Source: Paenibacillus montaniterrae (lineage in GTDB: Bacteria; Bacillota; Bacilli; Paenibacillales; Paenibacillaceae). Taken from it: 64,000 bases of DNA. A program made the translations under genes and the position numbers. The stretch spans positions 1-64,000 of the forward strand of contig NZ_BOSE01000011.1 in NCBI RefSeq assembly GCF_018403185.1, written 5' to 3'. Numbering within the stretch: the first letter of the stretch is position 1; each line of letters starts with the position of its first letter. The notes below the pieces were generated by a model. The model worked only from the letters and a program-made list of their open reading frames with translations. It was not told the DNA's origin and ran no database searches. Shown here in pieces: positions 44,777-53,201 of this stretch.

Positions 44777-45154
44777 TTATCCAATCCGATAATCCTCATG
44801 CTGTTGAATGCTGTGAATCAGCCTTAGCAGCTCCTCCTCAGTCATCGTAAGCGCAAGCTCAGTCAGCTGCTGGTACAGCTCAGGATGAGCAGCATATTCC
44901 GGCTTGATATAGGCGCTGTAGCTTTGATTGCTCACAGCGGGCTGAGAGGCCGCTCCCATCAGGAGCCAGTCAATGGATACATCGTAGGTTTTGGCGATCT
45001 GGATTAAAGCTTGCGCACCAGGAACAGAAGGGCGTTTCTCGGACTCCCAATCCCCAACATTGCCCGGAGAAACTTGAATGCTTTTTGCAAATTGCGCCAT
45101 CGTTAAGCCATGCTGCTTGCGCAGCCATCTAATTCTTGCTTTAATGTCCTGCAT
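44777..45154 (-). CDS. XRE-family transcriptional regulator
   Basis: 125 residues. The N-terminal helix-turn-helix of the Cro/CI type covers about residues 5-65: IRWLRKQHGLTMAQFAKSIQ, VSPGNVGDWESEKRPS and YDVSIDWLLMG. The C-terminal 50 residues (QLTELALTMTEEELLRLIHS) are probably a helical dimer segment like that of SinR. Divergent from the CheB-like gene, with a 161-base gap between start codons. Targets are unknown. Confidence 0.85.
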   Translation of the reverse strand: MQDIKARIRWLRKQHGLTMAQFAKSIQVSPGNVGDWESEKRPSVPGAQALIQIAKTYDVSIDWLLMGAASQPAVSNQSYSAYIKPEYAAHPELYQQLTELALTMTEEELLRLIHSIQQHEDYRIG

Positions 45155-45315
45155 GCGTTCACCTCAAATCCCCTTAATTGTCATGCACCAAACAGCTTTT
45201 ACATATTGTGTATAATCGTATTTACGATTATAATGAGGGTGATCCTTATACATATTGTAACAATAATGTATTGTTCTTTACACCCTTGAATATGCAAACG
45301 TGGAAGAGGTGCAAG

Positions 45316-46305
45316 ATGAGTATGCCGATTCGAATGCTGCTTATCGATTATTCAATCGTTTTTCGTGAGATGCTGATGAAGCGATTAGTTCAGGAGCCAC
45401 AGCTGCAGCTGCTGCCCTCCGCTTGTGATCCATTTGATGCGCTGCACAAAGTTAACAAGTACAGGCCCGACGTAATCATTTGTGCGCATGAGCTGCCTTT
45501 TTTAAGCGGCATTGACTTGATCCGAAAGCATTTGAGCCTGACCAATGTTCCTATCATTGCCATGTCGGTTAATGAAGAGCTGAAGGGAGCGGCGCTGCAA
45601 GCGGGAGCTATCGATTTTATCGCCAAGCCAAAGTCTGCAACCTATGCAGAGGTACAAAGGTTTACCGCTAAGCTGCTGACGATGGCTATGCAGATTGGCA
45701 AGTCGGAGCGCCTGAGGCGGGATCGACATCCATTCCGCAAGGCTGCATCACGAAGAAGCAAGGTTATTGCAATTGGCGCCTCCACTCATGGAACTGCGGA
45801 AATTGTTCAGCTGCTAAGCAATTTGCCAAGCAACTGTCCGCCTGTTCTGCTTTCGCACCAAGCGCCATACGGCAACTCCAGACTGCTCGTAGAGCAGCTT
45901 AAGGCCAACTGTACAATGGGAGTCAAGGAAGCAGCCGACGGCGATAATTTGCGGCCAGGCACGGTGATGGTTGCTTCGACTGATGAGCCGGTATGTCTGA
46001 CCAGTGATGATCGCAGCTACTATGTGAAATATTGCCGATCGGACGAGCAGGAAGCGCATAAGCTGGATTGCTTTTTTGAGTCGGTTGCGGTTACGATGGG
46101 CTGCTATGCAATTGGCATTCTGATGACTGGCACTGATGAAGATGGCGTACGCGGCTTGCACCATATGCGCCGGGCTGGTGCGCGAGCATTTGCCAGAGTT
46201 GAGAATTCAGTACGGCGCATGAGCAAGCTTGCCAATGAGCTGTCTGCCGTCGAGGAATTCCATTCCTCCGACCGACTGGCGAAACAGCTGCTGCAGGTGC
46301 TGTAA
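45316..46305 (+). CDS. CheB-like methylesterase with a degenerate receiver domain
   Basis: About 329 residues from the ATG at 45316 (AAGAGGTG upstream). The N-terminal receiver-like domain has LLIDYS in place of the acidic pair DDS, and CAHELP, with Ala57, where the phosphorylated aspartate should be. It keeps the lysine of IAKPKS. The C-terminal methylesterase domain keeps the catalytic triad: Ser156 in IGASTHG, His181 in SHQAPYG and Asp276 in TGTDEDG. It may demethylate chemoreceptors without phosphorylation control. It is not in a che operon. Confidence 0.8.
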   Translation: MSMPIRMLLIDYSIVFREMLMKRLVQEPQLQLLPSACDPFDALHKVNKYRPDVIICAHELPFLSGIDLIRKHLSLTNVPIIAMSVNEELKGAALQAGAIDFIAKPKSATYAEVQRFTAKLLTMAMQIGKSERLRRDRHPFRKAASRRSKVIAIGASTHGTAEIVQLLSNLPSNCPPVLLSHQAPYGNSRLLVEQLKANCTMGVKEAADGDNLRPGTVMVASTDEPVCLTSDDRSYYVKYCRSDEQEAHKLDCFFESVAVTMGCYAIGILMTGTDEDGVRGLHHMRRAGARAFARVENSVRRMSKLANELSAVEEFHSSDRLAKQLLQVL

Positions 46306-46343
46306 CGAACAGCTTCATTTCAAGTGCGTGTTTATATTTTTTC

Positions 46344-46386
46344 AAGCCATGTGGACGTTTCTGGCAAACGTCGTCGCATGGCTTTT
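46344..46386 (+). terminator. terminator after the CheB-like gene
   Basis: AAGCCATG pairs with CATGGCTT, with an inner ACGTTT/AAACGT stem, followed by TTC. The T-run is short. Confidence 0.65.
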
Positions 46387-46500
46387 CGTGCTTCATATGG
46401 AAACATCCAGGCAGATTAAGGTATACTATACAAGATCTATACTTGGCATTTATGCTCAAGTCGGTGTTACTAAACTAGTGAGGATCGAGAGGGATGAACG

Positions 46501-46815
46501 ATGGGATTTCAAACGGAATTCAACTCTGTATGCAAATTCAAATCCGAGCAAGAGCTGTATGAATTGTTAGAGTACGGAAAGGGCAAGATGGTAAAGAAAG
46601 GATTTCGCGTTTACCCGACAGGACAAAAGGTAATCGCCTATACGCCTGCGAATGAAGCGATTGCGATTGTTCGCATCTCCGCTTCGATTGCCGAAATTAA
46701 TTTTCAAGGTGAAGAAATTACTCAGGTTGAAATGGAGCTTGTGCGCAAGCTGACGGAGGAGGAAGCACGTGTTCAAACCGCACTTGCTTATGAAATGTTT
46801 TTTGGAGAGCAATAG
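46501..46815 (+). CDS. small conserved-looking hypothetical protein
   Basis: 104 residues, with no signal peptide or membrane segment. Stretches such as GFRVYPTGQKVIAYTP and AIAIVRISASIAEINFQ suggest an alpha/beta fold. It is similar in length and N-terminus to DUF2584-type Bacillus proteins, but that is a guess. GAGAGGGATGAACG precedes the ATG. The stop is immediately followed by the uvsE start, and the uvsE ribosome site lies inside it, so the two are translationally coupled. Confidence 0.7.
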   Translation: MGFQTEFNSVCKFKSEQELYELLEYGKGKMVKKGFRVYPTGQKVIAYTPANEAIAIVRISASIAEINFQGEEITQVEMELVRKLTEEEARVQTALAYEMFFGEQ

Positions 46816-47832
46816 ATGACTATCATTCGTTTTGGCTTTGTCGCCATGAGTCTTGAGCTGGAGCAAGCGTCGCCTTCCAGAACGATGACCTATGCCAGCT
46901 TTTCCAAGCTGGCTGATCGGGAAGCTGCTGTCGCGCGGCTGGAGCAAATAGCAGCAACGAATTTGCATAATACGCTGCGTCTGCTGAAGCATTGCGATGC
47001 CCATCACATCAAGCTGTATCGCTTTTCGTCCAAGCTAATTCCACTAGCTACACATGCTGCGCTGGAGGGTTGGAATCCTTATTTGCGGCTGGCTGATCAT
47101 TTTCAGTCGATTGGGCAGTATGTCAAGGAAAAGCAGCTGCGCGTTTCGCTTCATCCCGATCATTTCTGCGTGTTCAGCACGCCGAGAGAAGAAGTGCTGC
47201 GCAATTCGATCAAGGATCTGGAGTACCATGTGACGATGCTGGAAGCGATGGGGCTTGATGAACGGAGCAAATGCAATATTCATATGGGCGGGGCCTATGG
47301 CGACAAGCCAGCTGCGGCAGAGCGCTTTATCCGTCAATTCGGTGCGTTGCCTGCACGGCTGAAGCAGCGCGTCACACTGGAAAATGACGATAAAACGTTC
47401 AATGTTGCGGAAACGCTGGCGGCAGCAGAAGCGGCAGGCGTGCCGATGGTGCTTGATATTCATCATTATGCGGTTAACGATGGCGGTATTACGGAGCGGC
47501 AACTGCTTGACGAATATTGGCCGCGCATCGTCGCGACATGGACAAGAGAGCGCGAGCGGCTGAAGCTGAAGGAAGCTCAGCTGCCGATAAAAATCCACGC
47601 ATCAAGCCCGAAAAGCGCGAGTGATCCACGCGGCCATGCCGACTATGTCGAGCTGGAGCCGCTGCTGCGATTTCTTGAGCAGGCGAAGGGGCATGCACAG
47701 GCAATCGACTGCATGCTGGAGGCCAAGGCAAAGGATTTTGCTGTATTTCAGCTAATGAAGGAGCTGAAAGCAGCGGCAGCAGGCAATATGCCTCATATTA
47801 AGATTTTGAATGATGCGGCAATTGAGCTGTAG
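46816..47832 (+). CDS. uvsE: UV damage endonuclease
   Basis: 338 residues, the TIM-barrel UVDE family. Diagnostic segments are RFGFVAMSLELE, LHNTLRLLKHC, YRFSSKLIPLATH, RVSLHPDHFCVFST, NIHMGGAYGDK, LENDDKTF, VLDIHHYAVN and KIHASSPK; their histidine, glutamate and aspartate residues bind the metals. It nicks DNA 5' to pyrimidine dimers, giving UV repair independent of UvrABC, and is common in spore-formers. The start codon directly follows the stop of the preceding small gene. Confidence 0.95.
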   Translation: MTIIRFGFVAMSLELEQASPSRTMTYASFSKLADREAAVARLEQIAATNLHNTLRLLKHCDAHHIKLYRFSSKLIPLATHAALEGWNPYLRLADHFQSIGQYVKEKQLRVSLHPDHFCVFSTPREEVLRNSIKDLEYHVTMLEAMGLDERSKCNIHMGGAYGDKPAAAERFIRQFGALPARLKQRVTLENDDKTFNVAETLAAAEAAGVPMVLDIHHYAVNDGGITERQLLDEYWPRIVATWTRERERLKLKEAQLPIKIHASSPKSASDPRGHADYVELEPLLRFLEQAKGHAQAIDCMLEAKAKDFAVFQLMKELKAAAAGNMPHIKILNDAAIEL

Positions 47833-47868
47833 ACTGTGCGAAACAGCACAATTTGCCCTGCAACAAAA

Positions 47869-47882
47869 TGTAAACGTTTTAA
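47869..47882 (+). promoter_or_regulatory. candidate cre (CcpA) site before the inositol-phosphatase gene
   Basis: TGTAAACGTTTTAA matches the first ten positions of the cre consensus. It lies about 140 bases before the GTG at 48019. Confidence 0.45.
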
Positions 47883-48018
47883 AATGCTGGGTAAGCTTAA
47901 TAAAATTTGCTTGCAGCCTTGAAACAATGTTTGATGCCTGGAAAGATTTATACTAATATGAAAAGAGACATGCAGCATGCAGACAAGCTGTACTATTTGG
48001 AAGAAAGGGTGATAGAGC

Positions 48019-48867
48019 GTGAAGGAGGAAAATCCATCCTCAATTGTGGGCAGCAAAAGCTTCACTGCTGTTGCGATCAATTGCGCTGCAAAAGCAGGCG
48101 AGTGGGTGAAGACGAAGCTGGGAACTGTTGAGCAGCCACATTTAAAAGTTTCTGTCGCCGACCTTGTAACGGAAATAGATAGAGGCTCAGAGCGATTAAT
48201 TCGCAAATTAATTAGCACGCATTTTCCCAATCATGCATTTCTCGGCGAGGAAGGGGTAGAGCCTGGCGCAGCGGCTTCTTCTCAGGCAATAGCAGCTGCC
48301 AAGGATGCCGAATATTTGTGGATCGTTGATCCGATTGACGGGACGACGAATTTTGTCCATGGTTTTCCGTTTTTCTGCGTATCTATTGCGCTGGCGCATA
48401 AGGGCGAGGTTATCGTTGGCGTAATTTACGATCCAATCTCGGATGAGCTGTTTGTAGCCGAAAAGGGCAAGGGCGCCTATGTTCACGGCAAGCGCCTTGC
48501 AGTATCGAAGGAGCAGACGCTGGAGCAAAGCTTGCTAGCTTCCGGCTTTCCGGCAGATCCAAGCTATGCGCTGCCGCTTAATTTGCAAAGCATGGTGCAT
48601 CTCGCTCCCAAGGTGCGCAATATTCGAGCAGCAGGCTCGGCAGCGCTGCATTTGGCGCATTTGGCGGCGGGCCGCTTGACCGGCTTCTGGGAATATAATC
48701 TTAATAGCTGGGATTTGGCGGCTGGCTCTTTAATTTTACAAGAGGCTGGCGGCACGATTACAGATATCGAAGGCTCGCCTTATCAGCTAGAGGTTCGCAA
48801 TGTCGTTGCTACCAATGGTCATATACATCAAGAATTGCTTCAGGAGCTCCGCAAGTCAAACCAATAG
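48019..48867 (+). CDS. suhB: inositol-1-monophosphatase family protein
   Basis: 282 residues. Metal-binding motifs of the family are FLGEEG, WIVDPIDGTTNFVHGFPFF and, near the C-terminus, NSWDLAAGSLILQEAGG. It dephosphorylates myo-inositol 1-phosphate or related sugar phosphates in the cytoplasm. The GTG start has an AAAGGGTGAT site. It is followed after 44 bases by a chemoreceptor gene on the same strand; a functional link is not evident. The symbol follows general usage for the family. Confidence 0.88.
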   Translation: MKEENPSSIVGSKSFTAVAINCAAKAGEWVKTKLGTVEQPHLKVSVADLVTEIDRGSERLIRKLISTHFPNHAFLGEEGVEPGAAASSQAIAAAKDAEYLWIVDPIDGTTNFVHGFPFFCVSIALAHKGEVIVGVIYDPISDELFVAEKGKGAYVHGKRLAVSKEQTLEQSLLASGFPADPSYALPLNLQSMVHLAPKVRNIRAAGSAALHLAHLAAGRLTGFWEYNLNSWDLAAGSLILQEAGGTITDIEGSPYQLEVRNVVATNGHIHQELLQELRKSNQ

Positions 48868-48911
48868 AGATTGGCATAACAAGATTGTAGTTGAGGGGAA
48901 GGGGCAAGGAT

Positions 48912-50192
48912 ATGGGTATTCGCAAAAGCATCGTGAGAAAAATGGTGCTCGGGATTACGGTAGCATCATTGATTACGTATGCGACAAGTGCGTTCTTTTT
49001 GTTGGTGCTAGGGAAGATGGATCTATTCTCTAGCATCCCTACATGGCTTTTTGTAGTCGGGACATTGGTGCTAGGGGTGTTCTGGACGGGACTATTCGGT
49101 TTTATCGCGACCAAATGGATGCTTAAGCCATTGCTAAAGGTGACCTCAACGGTATCCGAGGCAGCTACAGGCAATTTGAAGGTGGAATCAGTAGAAGTAC
49201 ATACACGAGATGAAATGTATCAGCTGGCAGAGGCAGTCAATGGCATGCTGTCACGCTTTCGCACGATCGTTAACAGCATTAAATCCAATTCATCCTTAAC
49301 GGACAAGCATGTGCAGGAGTTGCAAGGCGCGGTTAATCAGACGGCCATTCAGCTTGAAGGCCTTGCAATGCAATCCGAACAAATTACATCGGGAACCTCG
49401 ATGCAGGCAAGCTCTACCAGCATGCTGCACAGCACTGCCGACGAGCTGTACCAATCAGCGCTGCATATGCAGGAGGAAGCAAGCGAGGCGAAGCAGCGTA
49501 CAGAGCATATGAATATGGCTGCAACCCAAAGCGAGGAAGTATTCCGCTCACTTGTTGACGGGATGCGCCAGCTTGAACAGTTGAATAGAGACTCGCTTGA
49601 AACCATCCAGCAGCTAAGCCAGATTGCTGAGGAAATCGGCAATATATCAAGCGTGGTGGGAGGAATCGCCGACCAGACGCATTTGCTGGCATTAAATGCG
49701 GCCATTGAGGCTGCGCGCGCGGGTGAGGAAGGCAGAGGCTTTGTCGTCGTTGCCCAGGAAGTGAAGTCGCTAGCCGACAGCAGCGGCCAGGCGGTTGACG
49801 AAATTCGCCATCTGATCGAGCAGGTGCAGCAAGGCGTATTGGCTGCGGTTCAGTCGATTACGGCACAATATGAGCTTTCCAGCCAGGAAGCGGAAAACGG
49901 CGAGCGCTTTGCTAAAGCGTTCCATCAGGTCAAGGAAGAAGCAACAACTGTAGCAGTAACCGTAGAAAAAATGGCTGCTCTGCTTGCTGCTCAAGCAAAG
50001 CAAGCTGAAGAATCTCGCGAGCAGACGAGCAAGGTAGCCCAGGTTGCTGAAAGCATACGAGAAGGCGCACAAAGCGTATATGATACTTCGCAGCAGCAGG
50101 CAGCGATTATGGAAGAAATCGCTGCGTCTACCGACGAGCTGCGGGCGAAGTCTAGTGAGTTGCTAGAGAAGGCATCATACTTCAGAGTATAA
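48912..50192 (+). CDS. methyl-accepting chemotaxis protein without extracellular sensor
   Basis: About 426 residues from the ATG at 48912. Two transmembrane segments (about 13-34 and 42-62) are joined by a loop of only a few residues, then a HAMP domain (LKPLLKVTSTVSEAATGNLKV) and the signalling coiled coil with the tip DQTHLLALNAAIEAARAGEE and GFVVVAQEVKSLADSS. With no external domain it probably senses something in the membrane or cytoplasm. A terminator follows, shared with the convergent aldolase-like gene. Confidence 0.9.
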   Translation: MGIRKSIVRKMVLGITVASLITYATSAFFLLVLGKMDLFSSIPTWLFVVGTLVLGVFWTGLFGFIATKWMLKPLLKVTSTVSEAATGNLKVESVEVHTRDEMYQLAEAVNGMLSRFRTIVNSIKSNSSLTDKHVQELQGAVNQTAIQLEGLAMQSEQITSGTSMQASSTSMLHSTADELYQSALHMQEEASEAKQRTEHMNMAATQSEEVFRSLVDGMRQLEQLNRDSLETIQQLSQIAEEIGNISSVVGGIADQTHLLALNAAIEAARAGEEGRGFVVVAQEVKSLADSSGQAVDEIRHLIEQVQQGVLAAVQSITAQYELSSQEAENGERFAKAFHQVKEEATTVAVTVEKMAALLAAQAKQAEESREQTSKVAQVAESIREGAQSVYDTSQQQAAIMEEIAASTDELRAKSSELLEKASYFRV

Positions 50193-50204
50193 ACTTTAAT
50201 TGCA

Positions 50205-50256
50205 GGAGCAAGCTTGAAATGCACGTGAAGGTGCGCGTTCAAGCTTGCTCCTTTTT
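50205..50256. terminator. bidirectional terminator
   Basis: GGAGCAAGCTTGAA pairs perfectly with TTCAAGCTTGCTCC, followed by TTTTT. It lies between the convergent chemoreceptor and aldolase-like genes. Confidence 0.9.
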
Positions 50257-50272
50257 GTTATGGTTGGCAGCA

Positions 50273-51553
50273 CTACTTTAGCTTAAAGGCGATATCGATT
50301 TCCTCTATTCTAGCTGGCTCCATATGGATGATACTGCCGAGCGCCTTTGTTGAAATGACAGCCATGGCACTGTATTCTGCAACCACGAGCCGGTCAAAGG
50401 CATTGAGAATGCTGGAGCCGGTCACGATTGCACAGCAGTTTTGGCCGATTACGATCGGTGTTTGCGGTGTGAGCAGCTTGGCGACCTCAGCTTCCTTCGT
50501 ATACAGATCATCATGCGCTACCTTTGGAATATCGCGCAGTAAGATATAGCTTTCGGGAATAATCCGCGAGTCAAACACTTCGCTCGTAATCGCAAAGGCC
50601 ATTATGTTCGGCGGGTGCGCCAGTATGATGGAGCGAATATGCGGCTGGGCCTCATAAATCGCCTGCTGCAGCTTGATCGAGCGGCTTGGCTTTTTGCCAG
50701 CTTCTCGTTTTCCATCCTTGATCCGCACTAAATCGGCGGGCTGCAAATATTTGCGATCCATATTATATGGTGTTGTAATAATCGAACCGTCCGACAATCG
50801 CTGCGAGAAGGTGCCCTGCGTGCTCGTAAACAGCTGCTGCTCGTAGGATCGGTGAATCAGCTTGCACATTTCACGACGCACCTCGCGCTCCTCGCTGCTG
50901 ATCATATGAGGCGTAAAGGTTTCCAGCTCCGGCTCAACCGCGACAATGTCCACTTCAGAAATGAGCTCTGTCGGTGTTCCGATGCGGCGCGCATTAATTT
51001 CCAGCCTTGCGCAGTACTCCAGCGTTTCAAAGCGCTGAAACGCCTGAAACAGCGTTTCGCCTGCCACAACGACGCCGTGGTTTTCCAGCATTACGGTATT
51101 GATGCCGCTGGCGAATACATCAGCGATGTTGTTGCCGAGCTCCATGCTGCCAGGCAAGCCATACTTAGCCATGCCGACTGTGCCGCAAACACGATAGTCA
51201 TGCGGCAGCAGCGCCACATTTGGAATTTGCCGCACGATGCTGAAGGCGACGAGTGCTGGCGGATGGGCATGTACAACAGCTTTCAGATCCGGCCGTGTTT
51301 CATAAATGAGCTTGTGAAAAGGATACTCGCTCGATGGCCGATGCTTGCCAATAATGCTGCCATCAGCCTTTACGCATACAATATCCTGTCTTGTAAGCTC
51401 GCCCTTGTCGACGCTGGCGGGTGTAATCCACATATCGCCATTTTCATCCACGATAGACAGATTGCCGCCAGAGGTAGTGGTCATGCCGTAGCTGTAAATG
51501 CGCTCCATCATCATCACGATTTGATCGGAAGGATGTAAATATTGAATATTCAT
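50273..51553 (-). CDS. double-domain class II aldolase/adducin protein, second domain degenerate
   Basis: 426 residues, about twice the family length. The first domain (about 8-200) has SGGN (28-31), SSE (74-76), the zinc histidines HAH (95-97) and ENHG (His159), all needed for aldolase or epimerase activity. The second domain (about 225-420) follows the same order of segments but has QGTFS for SGGN, no acidic residue in the SSE region, LAH for HAH and NCC for NHG. It should not bind zinc. Substrate unknown, perhaps a phosphorylated sugar. AAGGAG precedes the ATG. Confidence 0.85.
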   Translation of the reverse strand: MNIQYLHPSDQIVMMMERIYSYGMTTTSGGNLSIVDENGDMWITPASVDKGELTRQDIVCVKADGSIIGKHRPSSEYPFHKLIYETRPDLKAVVHAHPPALVAFSIVRQIPNVALLPHDYRVCGTVGMAKYGLPGSMELGNNIADVFASGINTVMLENHGVVVAGETLFQAFQRFETLEYCARLEINARRIGTPTELISEVDIVAVEPELETFTPHMISSEEREVRREMCKLIHRSYEQQLFTSTQGTFSQRLSDGSIITTPYNMDRKYLQPADLVRIKDGKREAGKKPSRSIKLQQAIYEAQPHIRSIILAHPPNIMAFAITSEVFDSRIIPESYILLRDIPKVAHDDLYTKEAEVAKLLTPQTPIVIGQNCCAIVTGSSILNAFDRLVVAEYSAMAVISTKALGSIIHMEPARIEEIDIAFKLK

Positions 51554-51755
51554 GCCGAGCAGCTCCTTATTGAATAATCCATGAACTTGATTCCAGCATA
51601 CCAGCTGAAGAGAAAGATTGCAGTTGCAATTGTCACAGTCTGCGTTGCGATAGCATGCCTGTTATCGTCACGATTTCTTCACAAGCACCGCAGCAATCGC
51701 TGCCATATCTTCACAGCACTACTGCAATCTCAGCAAGAAAGCACATCAGCAGCCG

Positions 51756-53066
51756 TTACAGTGACTTCATCACTTTGTGTGCTGCTTCTATTGTGCGGTC
51801 AATGTCCGCTTCTGTATGCGCGATCGTTAAAAACCATGCTTCGTATTTGGATGGTGCGAGGTTAATGCCTTCCGCGAGCATCCCTTTAAAGAAGCGGCCA
51901 AACAGTTCACCATCCGTATCCTGCGCTTGCTCGTAATTTGTAACCTCGTGGTCACAGAAATGAGTGGATAGCGAGCCGCGAATTTGGTTGATTGTTAATG
52001 CGATCCCATTTCGCTTGGCTGCTTCAAGCAAGCCATGCTTCAGCTTGCTGGCCAGCCGCTCCATTTCCTCGTAAATGCCCGGCGTCTGCAGCACCTCAAG
52101 GCAGGCGATGCCCGCAGAAATTGAAGCCGGATTGCCAGCCATCGTACCAGCCTGATAAGCAGGTCCAAGCGGAGCAACCTTCTCCATAATTTCCTTGCGG
52201 CCGCCATACGCGCCAATCGGCAAACCGCCGCCGATAATTTTGCCCAAAGCCGTCAAGTCAGGCTCAATCGCCGCATGATCGGGAAAGGCCGCATACGTTT
52301 GTGTAGAGCCGTAATGGAAGCGGAAGCCGCTAATGACCTCATCATAGATAACAAGCGCCCCAGCCTGGCGTGCAAGCTTGCATACAGCCTCCAAATAGCC
52401 CGGGTGCGGCATGACCATACCAAAGTTGCCGACAATCGGCTCAATCATTACTGCCGCTGTTTCGGCTCCCCATGCTTGCAGAGCCTCTTCCAAAGCTGGA
52501 ACGTCATTGTACGGCACCGTAATGACTTCATGCGCAATGCTTGTTGGAATGCCGGCGCTGTCTGGAATCCCGAGCGTCGAAGGTCCAGAGCCAGCGGCAA
52601 CGAGCACGAGATCAGAATGGCCGTGGTAGCAGCCTGCAAATTTAATAATTTTGTTGCGTCCTGTATAAGCGCGCGCAACGCGAATGGTCGTCATCACCGC
52701 TTCTGTGCCTGAATTGACAAAGCGAACCTTGTCCATTGAAGGAATGGCTTGCTTCAGCATTTTGGCGAGCTTGATTTCCAGCTCGGTCGGCGTGCCGAAC
52801 AACGTCCCTTTGCTTGCTGCGGCGACAATTGCTTCCGTAATATGGGGATGCGCGTGTCCTGTTATAATTGGACCGTATGCCGCCAAATAATCAATGTATT
52901 GATTGCCGTCCACATCATAGAAATAAGCTCCTTCGGCGCGATCCATAAACACGGGTGCTCCGCCGCCAACCGCCTTGAATGAGCGGGAAGGGGAGTTTAC
53001 ACCGCCGACAATATGCTGCAGCGCCTCCTCATAAAGCTGGGCTGAACGTAATCTTTGTTCTGACAT
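51756..53066 (-). CDS. hemL: glutamate-1-semialdehyde 2,1-aminomutase
   Basis: About 436 residues from the ATG at 53066 (AAGGAG nine bases upstream). A PLP fold-type I aminotransferase with GGVNSPSRSFKAVGG, SGTEAVMTTIRVAR, YHGHSDLVL, DEVISGFR, the PLP lysine in ALGKIIGGGLP, and TMAGNPASISAG. It converts glutamate 1-semialdehyde to 5-aminolevulinate for haem. It stands apart from other hem genes, so it may be the second copy many Bacillus relatives carry. Confidence 0.95.
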   Translation of the reverse strand: MSEQRLRSAQLYEEALQHIVGGVNSPSRSFKAVGGGAPVFMDRAEGAYFYDVDGNQYIDYLAAYGPIITGHAHPHITEAIVAAASKGTLFGTPTELEIKLAKMLKQAIPSMDKVRFVNSGTEAVMTTIRVARAYTGRNKIIKFAGCYHGHSDLVLVAAGSGPSTLGIPDSAGIPTSIAHEVITVPYNDVPALEEALQAWGAETAAVMIEPIVGNFGMVMPHPGYLEAVCKLARQAGALVIYDEVISGFRFHYGSTQTYAAFPDHAAIEPDLTALGKIIGGGLPIGAYGGRKEIMEKVAPLGPAYQAGTMAGNPASISAGIACLEVLQTPGIYEEMERLASKLKHGLLEAAKRNGIALTINQIRGSLSTHFCDHEVTNYEQAQDTDGELFGRFFKGMLAEGINLAPSKYEAWFLTIAHTEADIDRTIEAAHKVMKSL

Positions 53067-53100
53067 TGCGAATATCTCCTTTATGTAACAAATATGCATG

Positions 53101-53139
53101 CAAAAATAAAAGCAGGAGGCGATGGACGCCCCTGCTTTA
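53101..53139 (-). terminator. terminator of the LCP gene
   Basis: On the minus strand AAAGCAGG/CCTGCTTT with inner GGCG/CGCC pairing, followed by TATTTTTG. Confidence 0.85.
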
Positions 53140-53201
53140 TCTCTTTTAGTTCGAGCATCTCTGCTCTTAGTGTAACATATTGCACGATTTTTTAGTGCAT
53201 A

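Noticed and set aside
46229..46570. 113-codon plus-strand frame
   Set aside because: Overlaps the end of the CheB-like gene in another frame and runs through a terminator hairpin.
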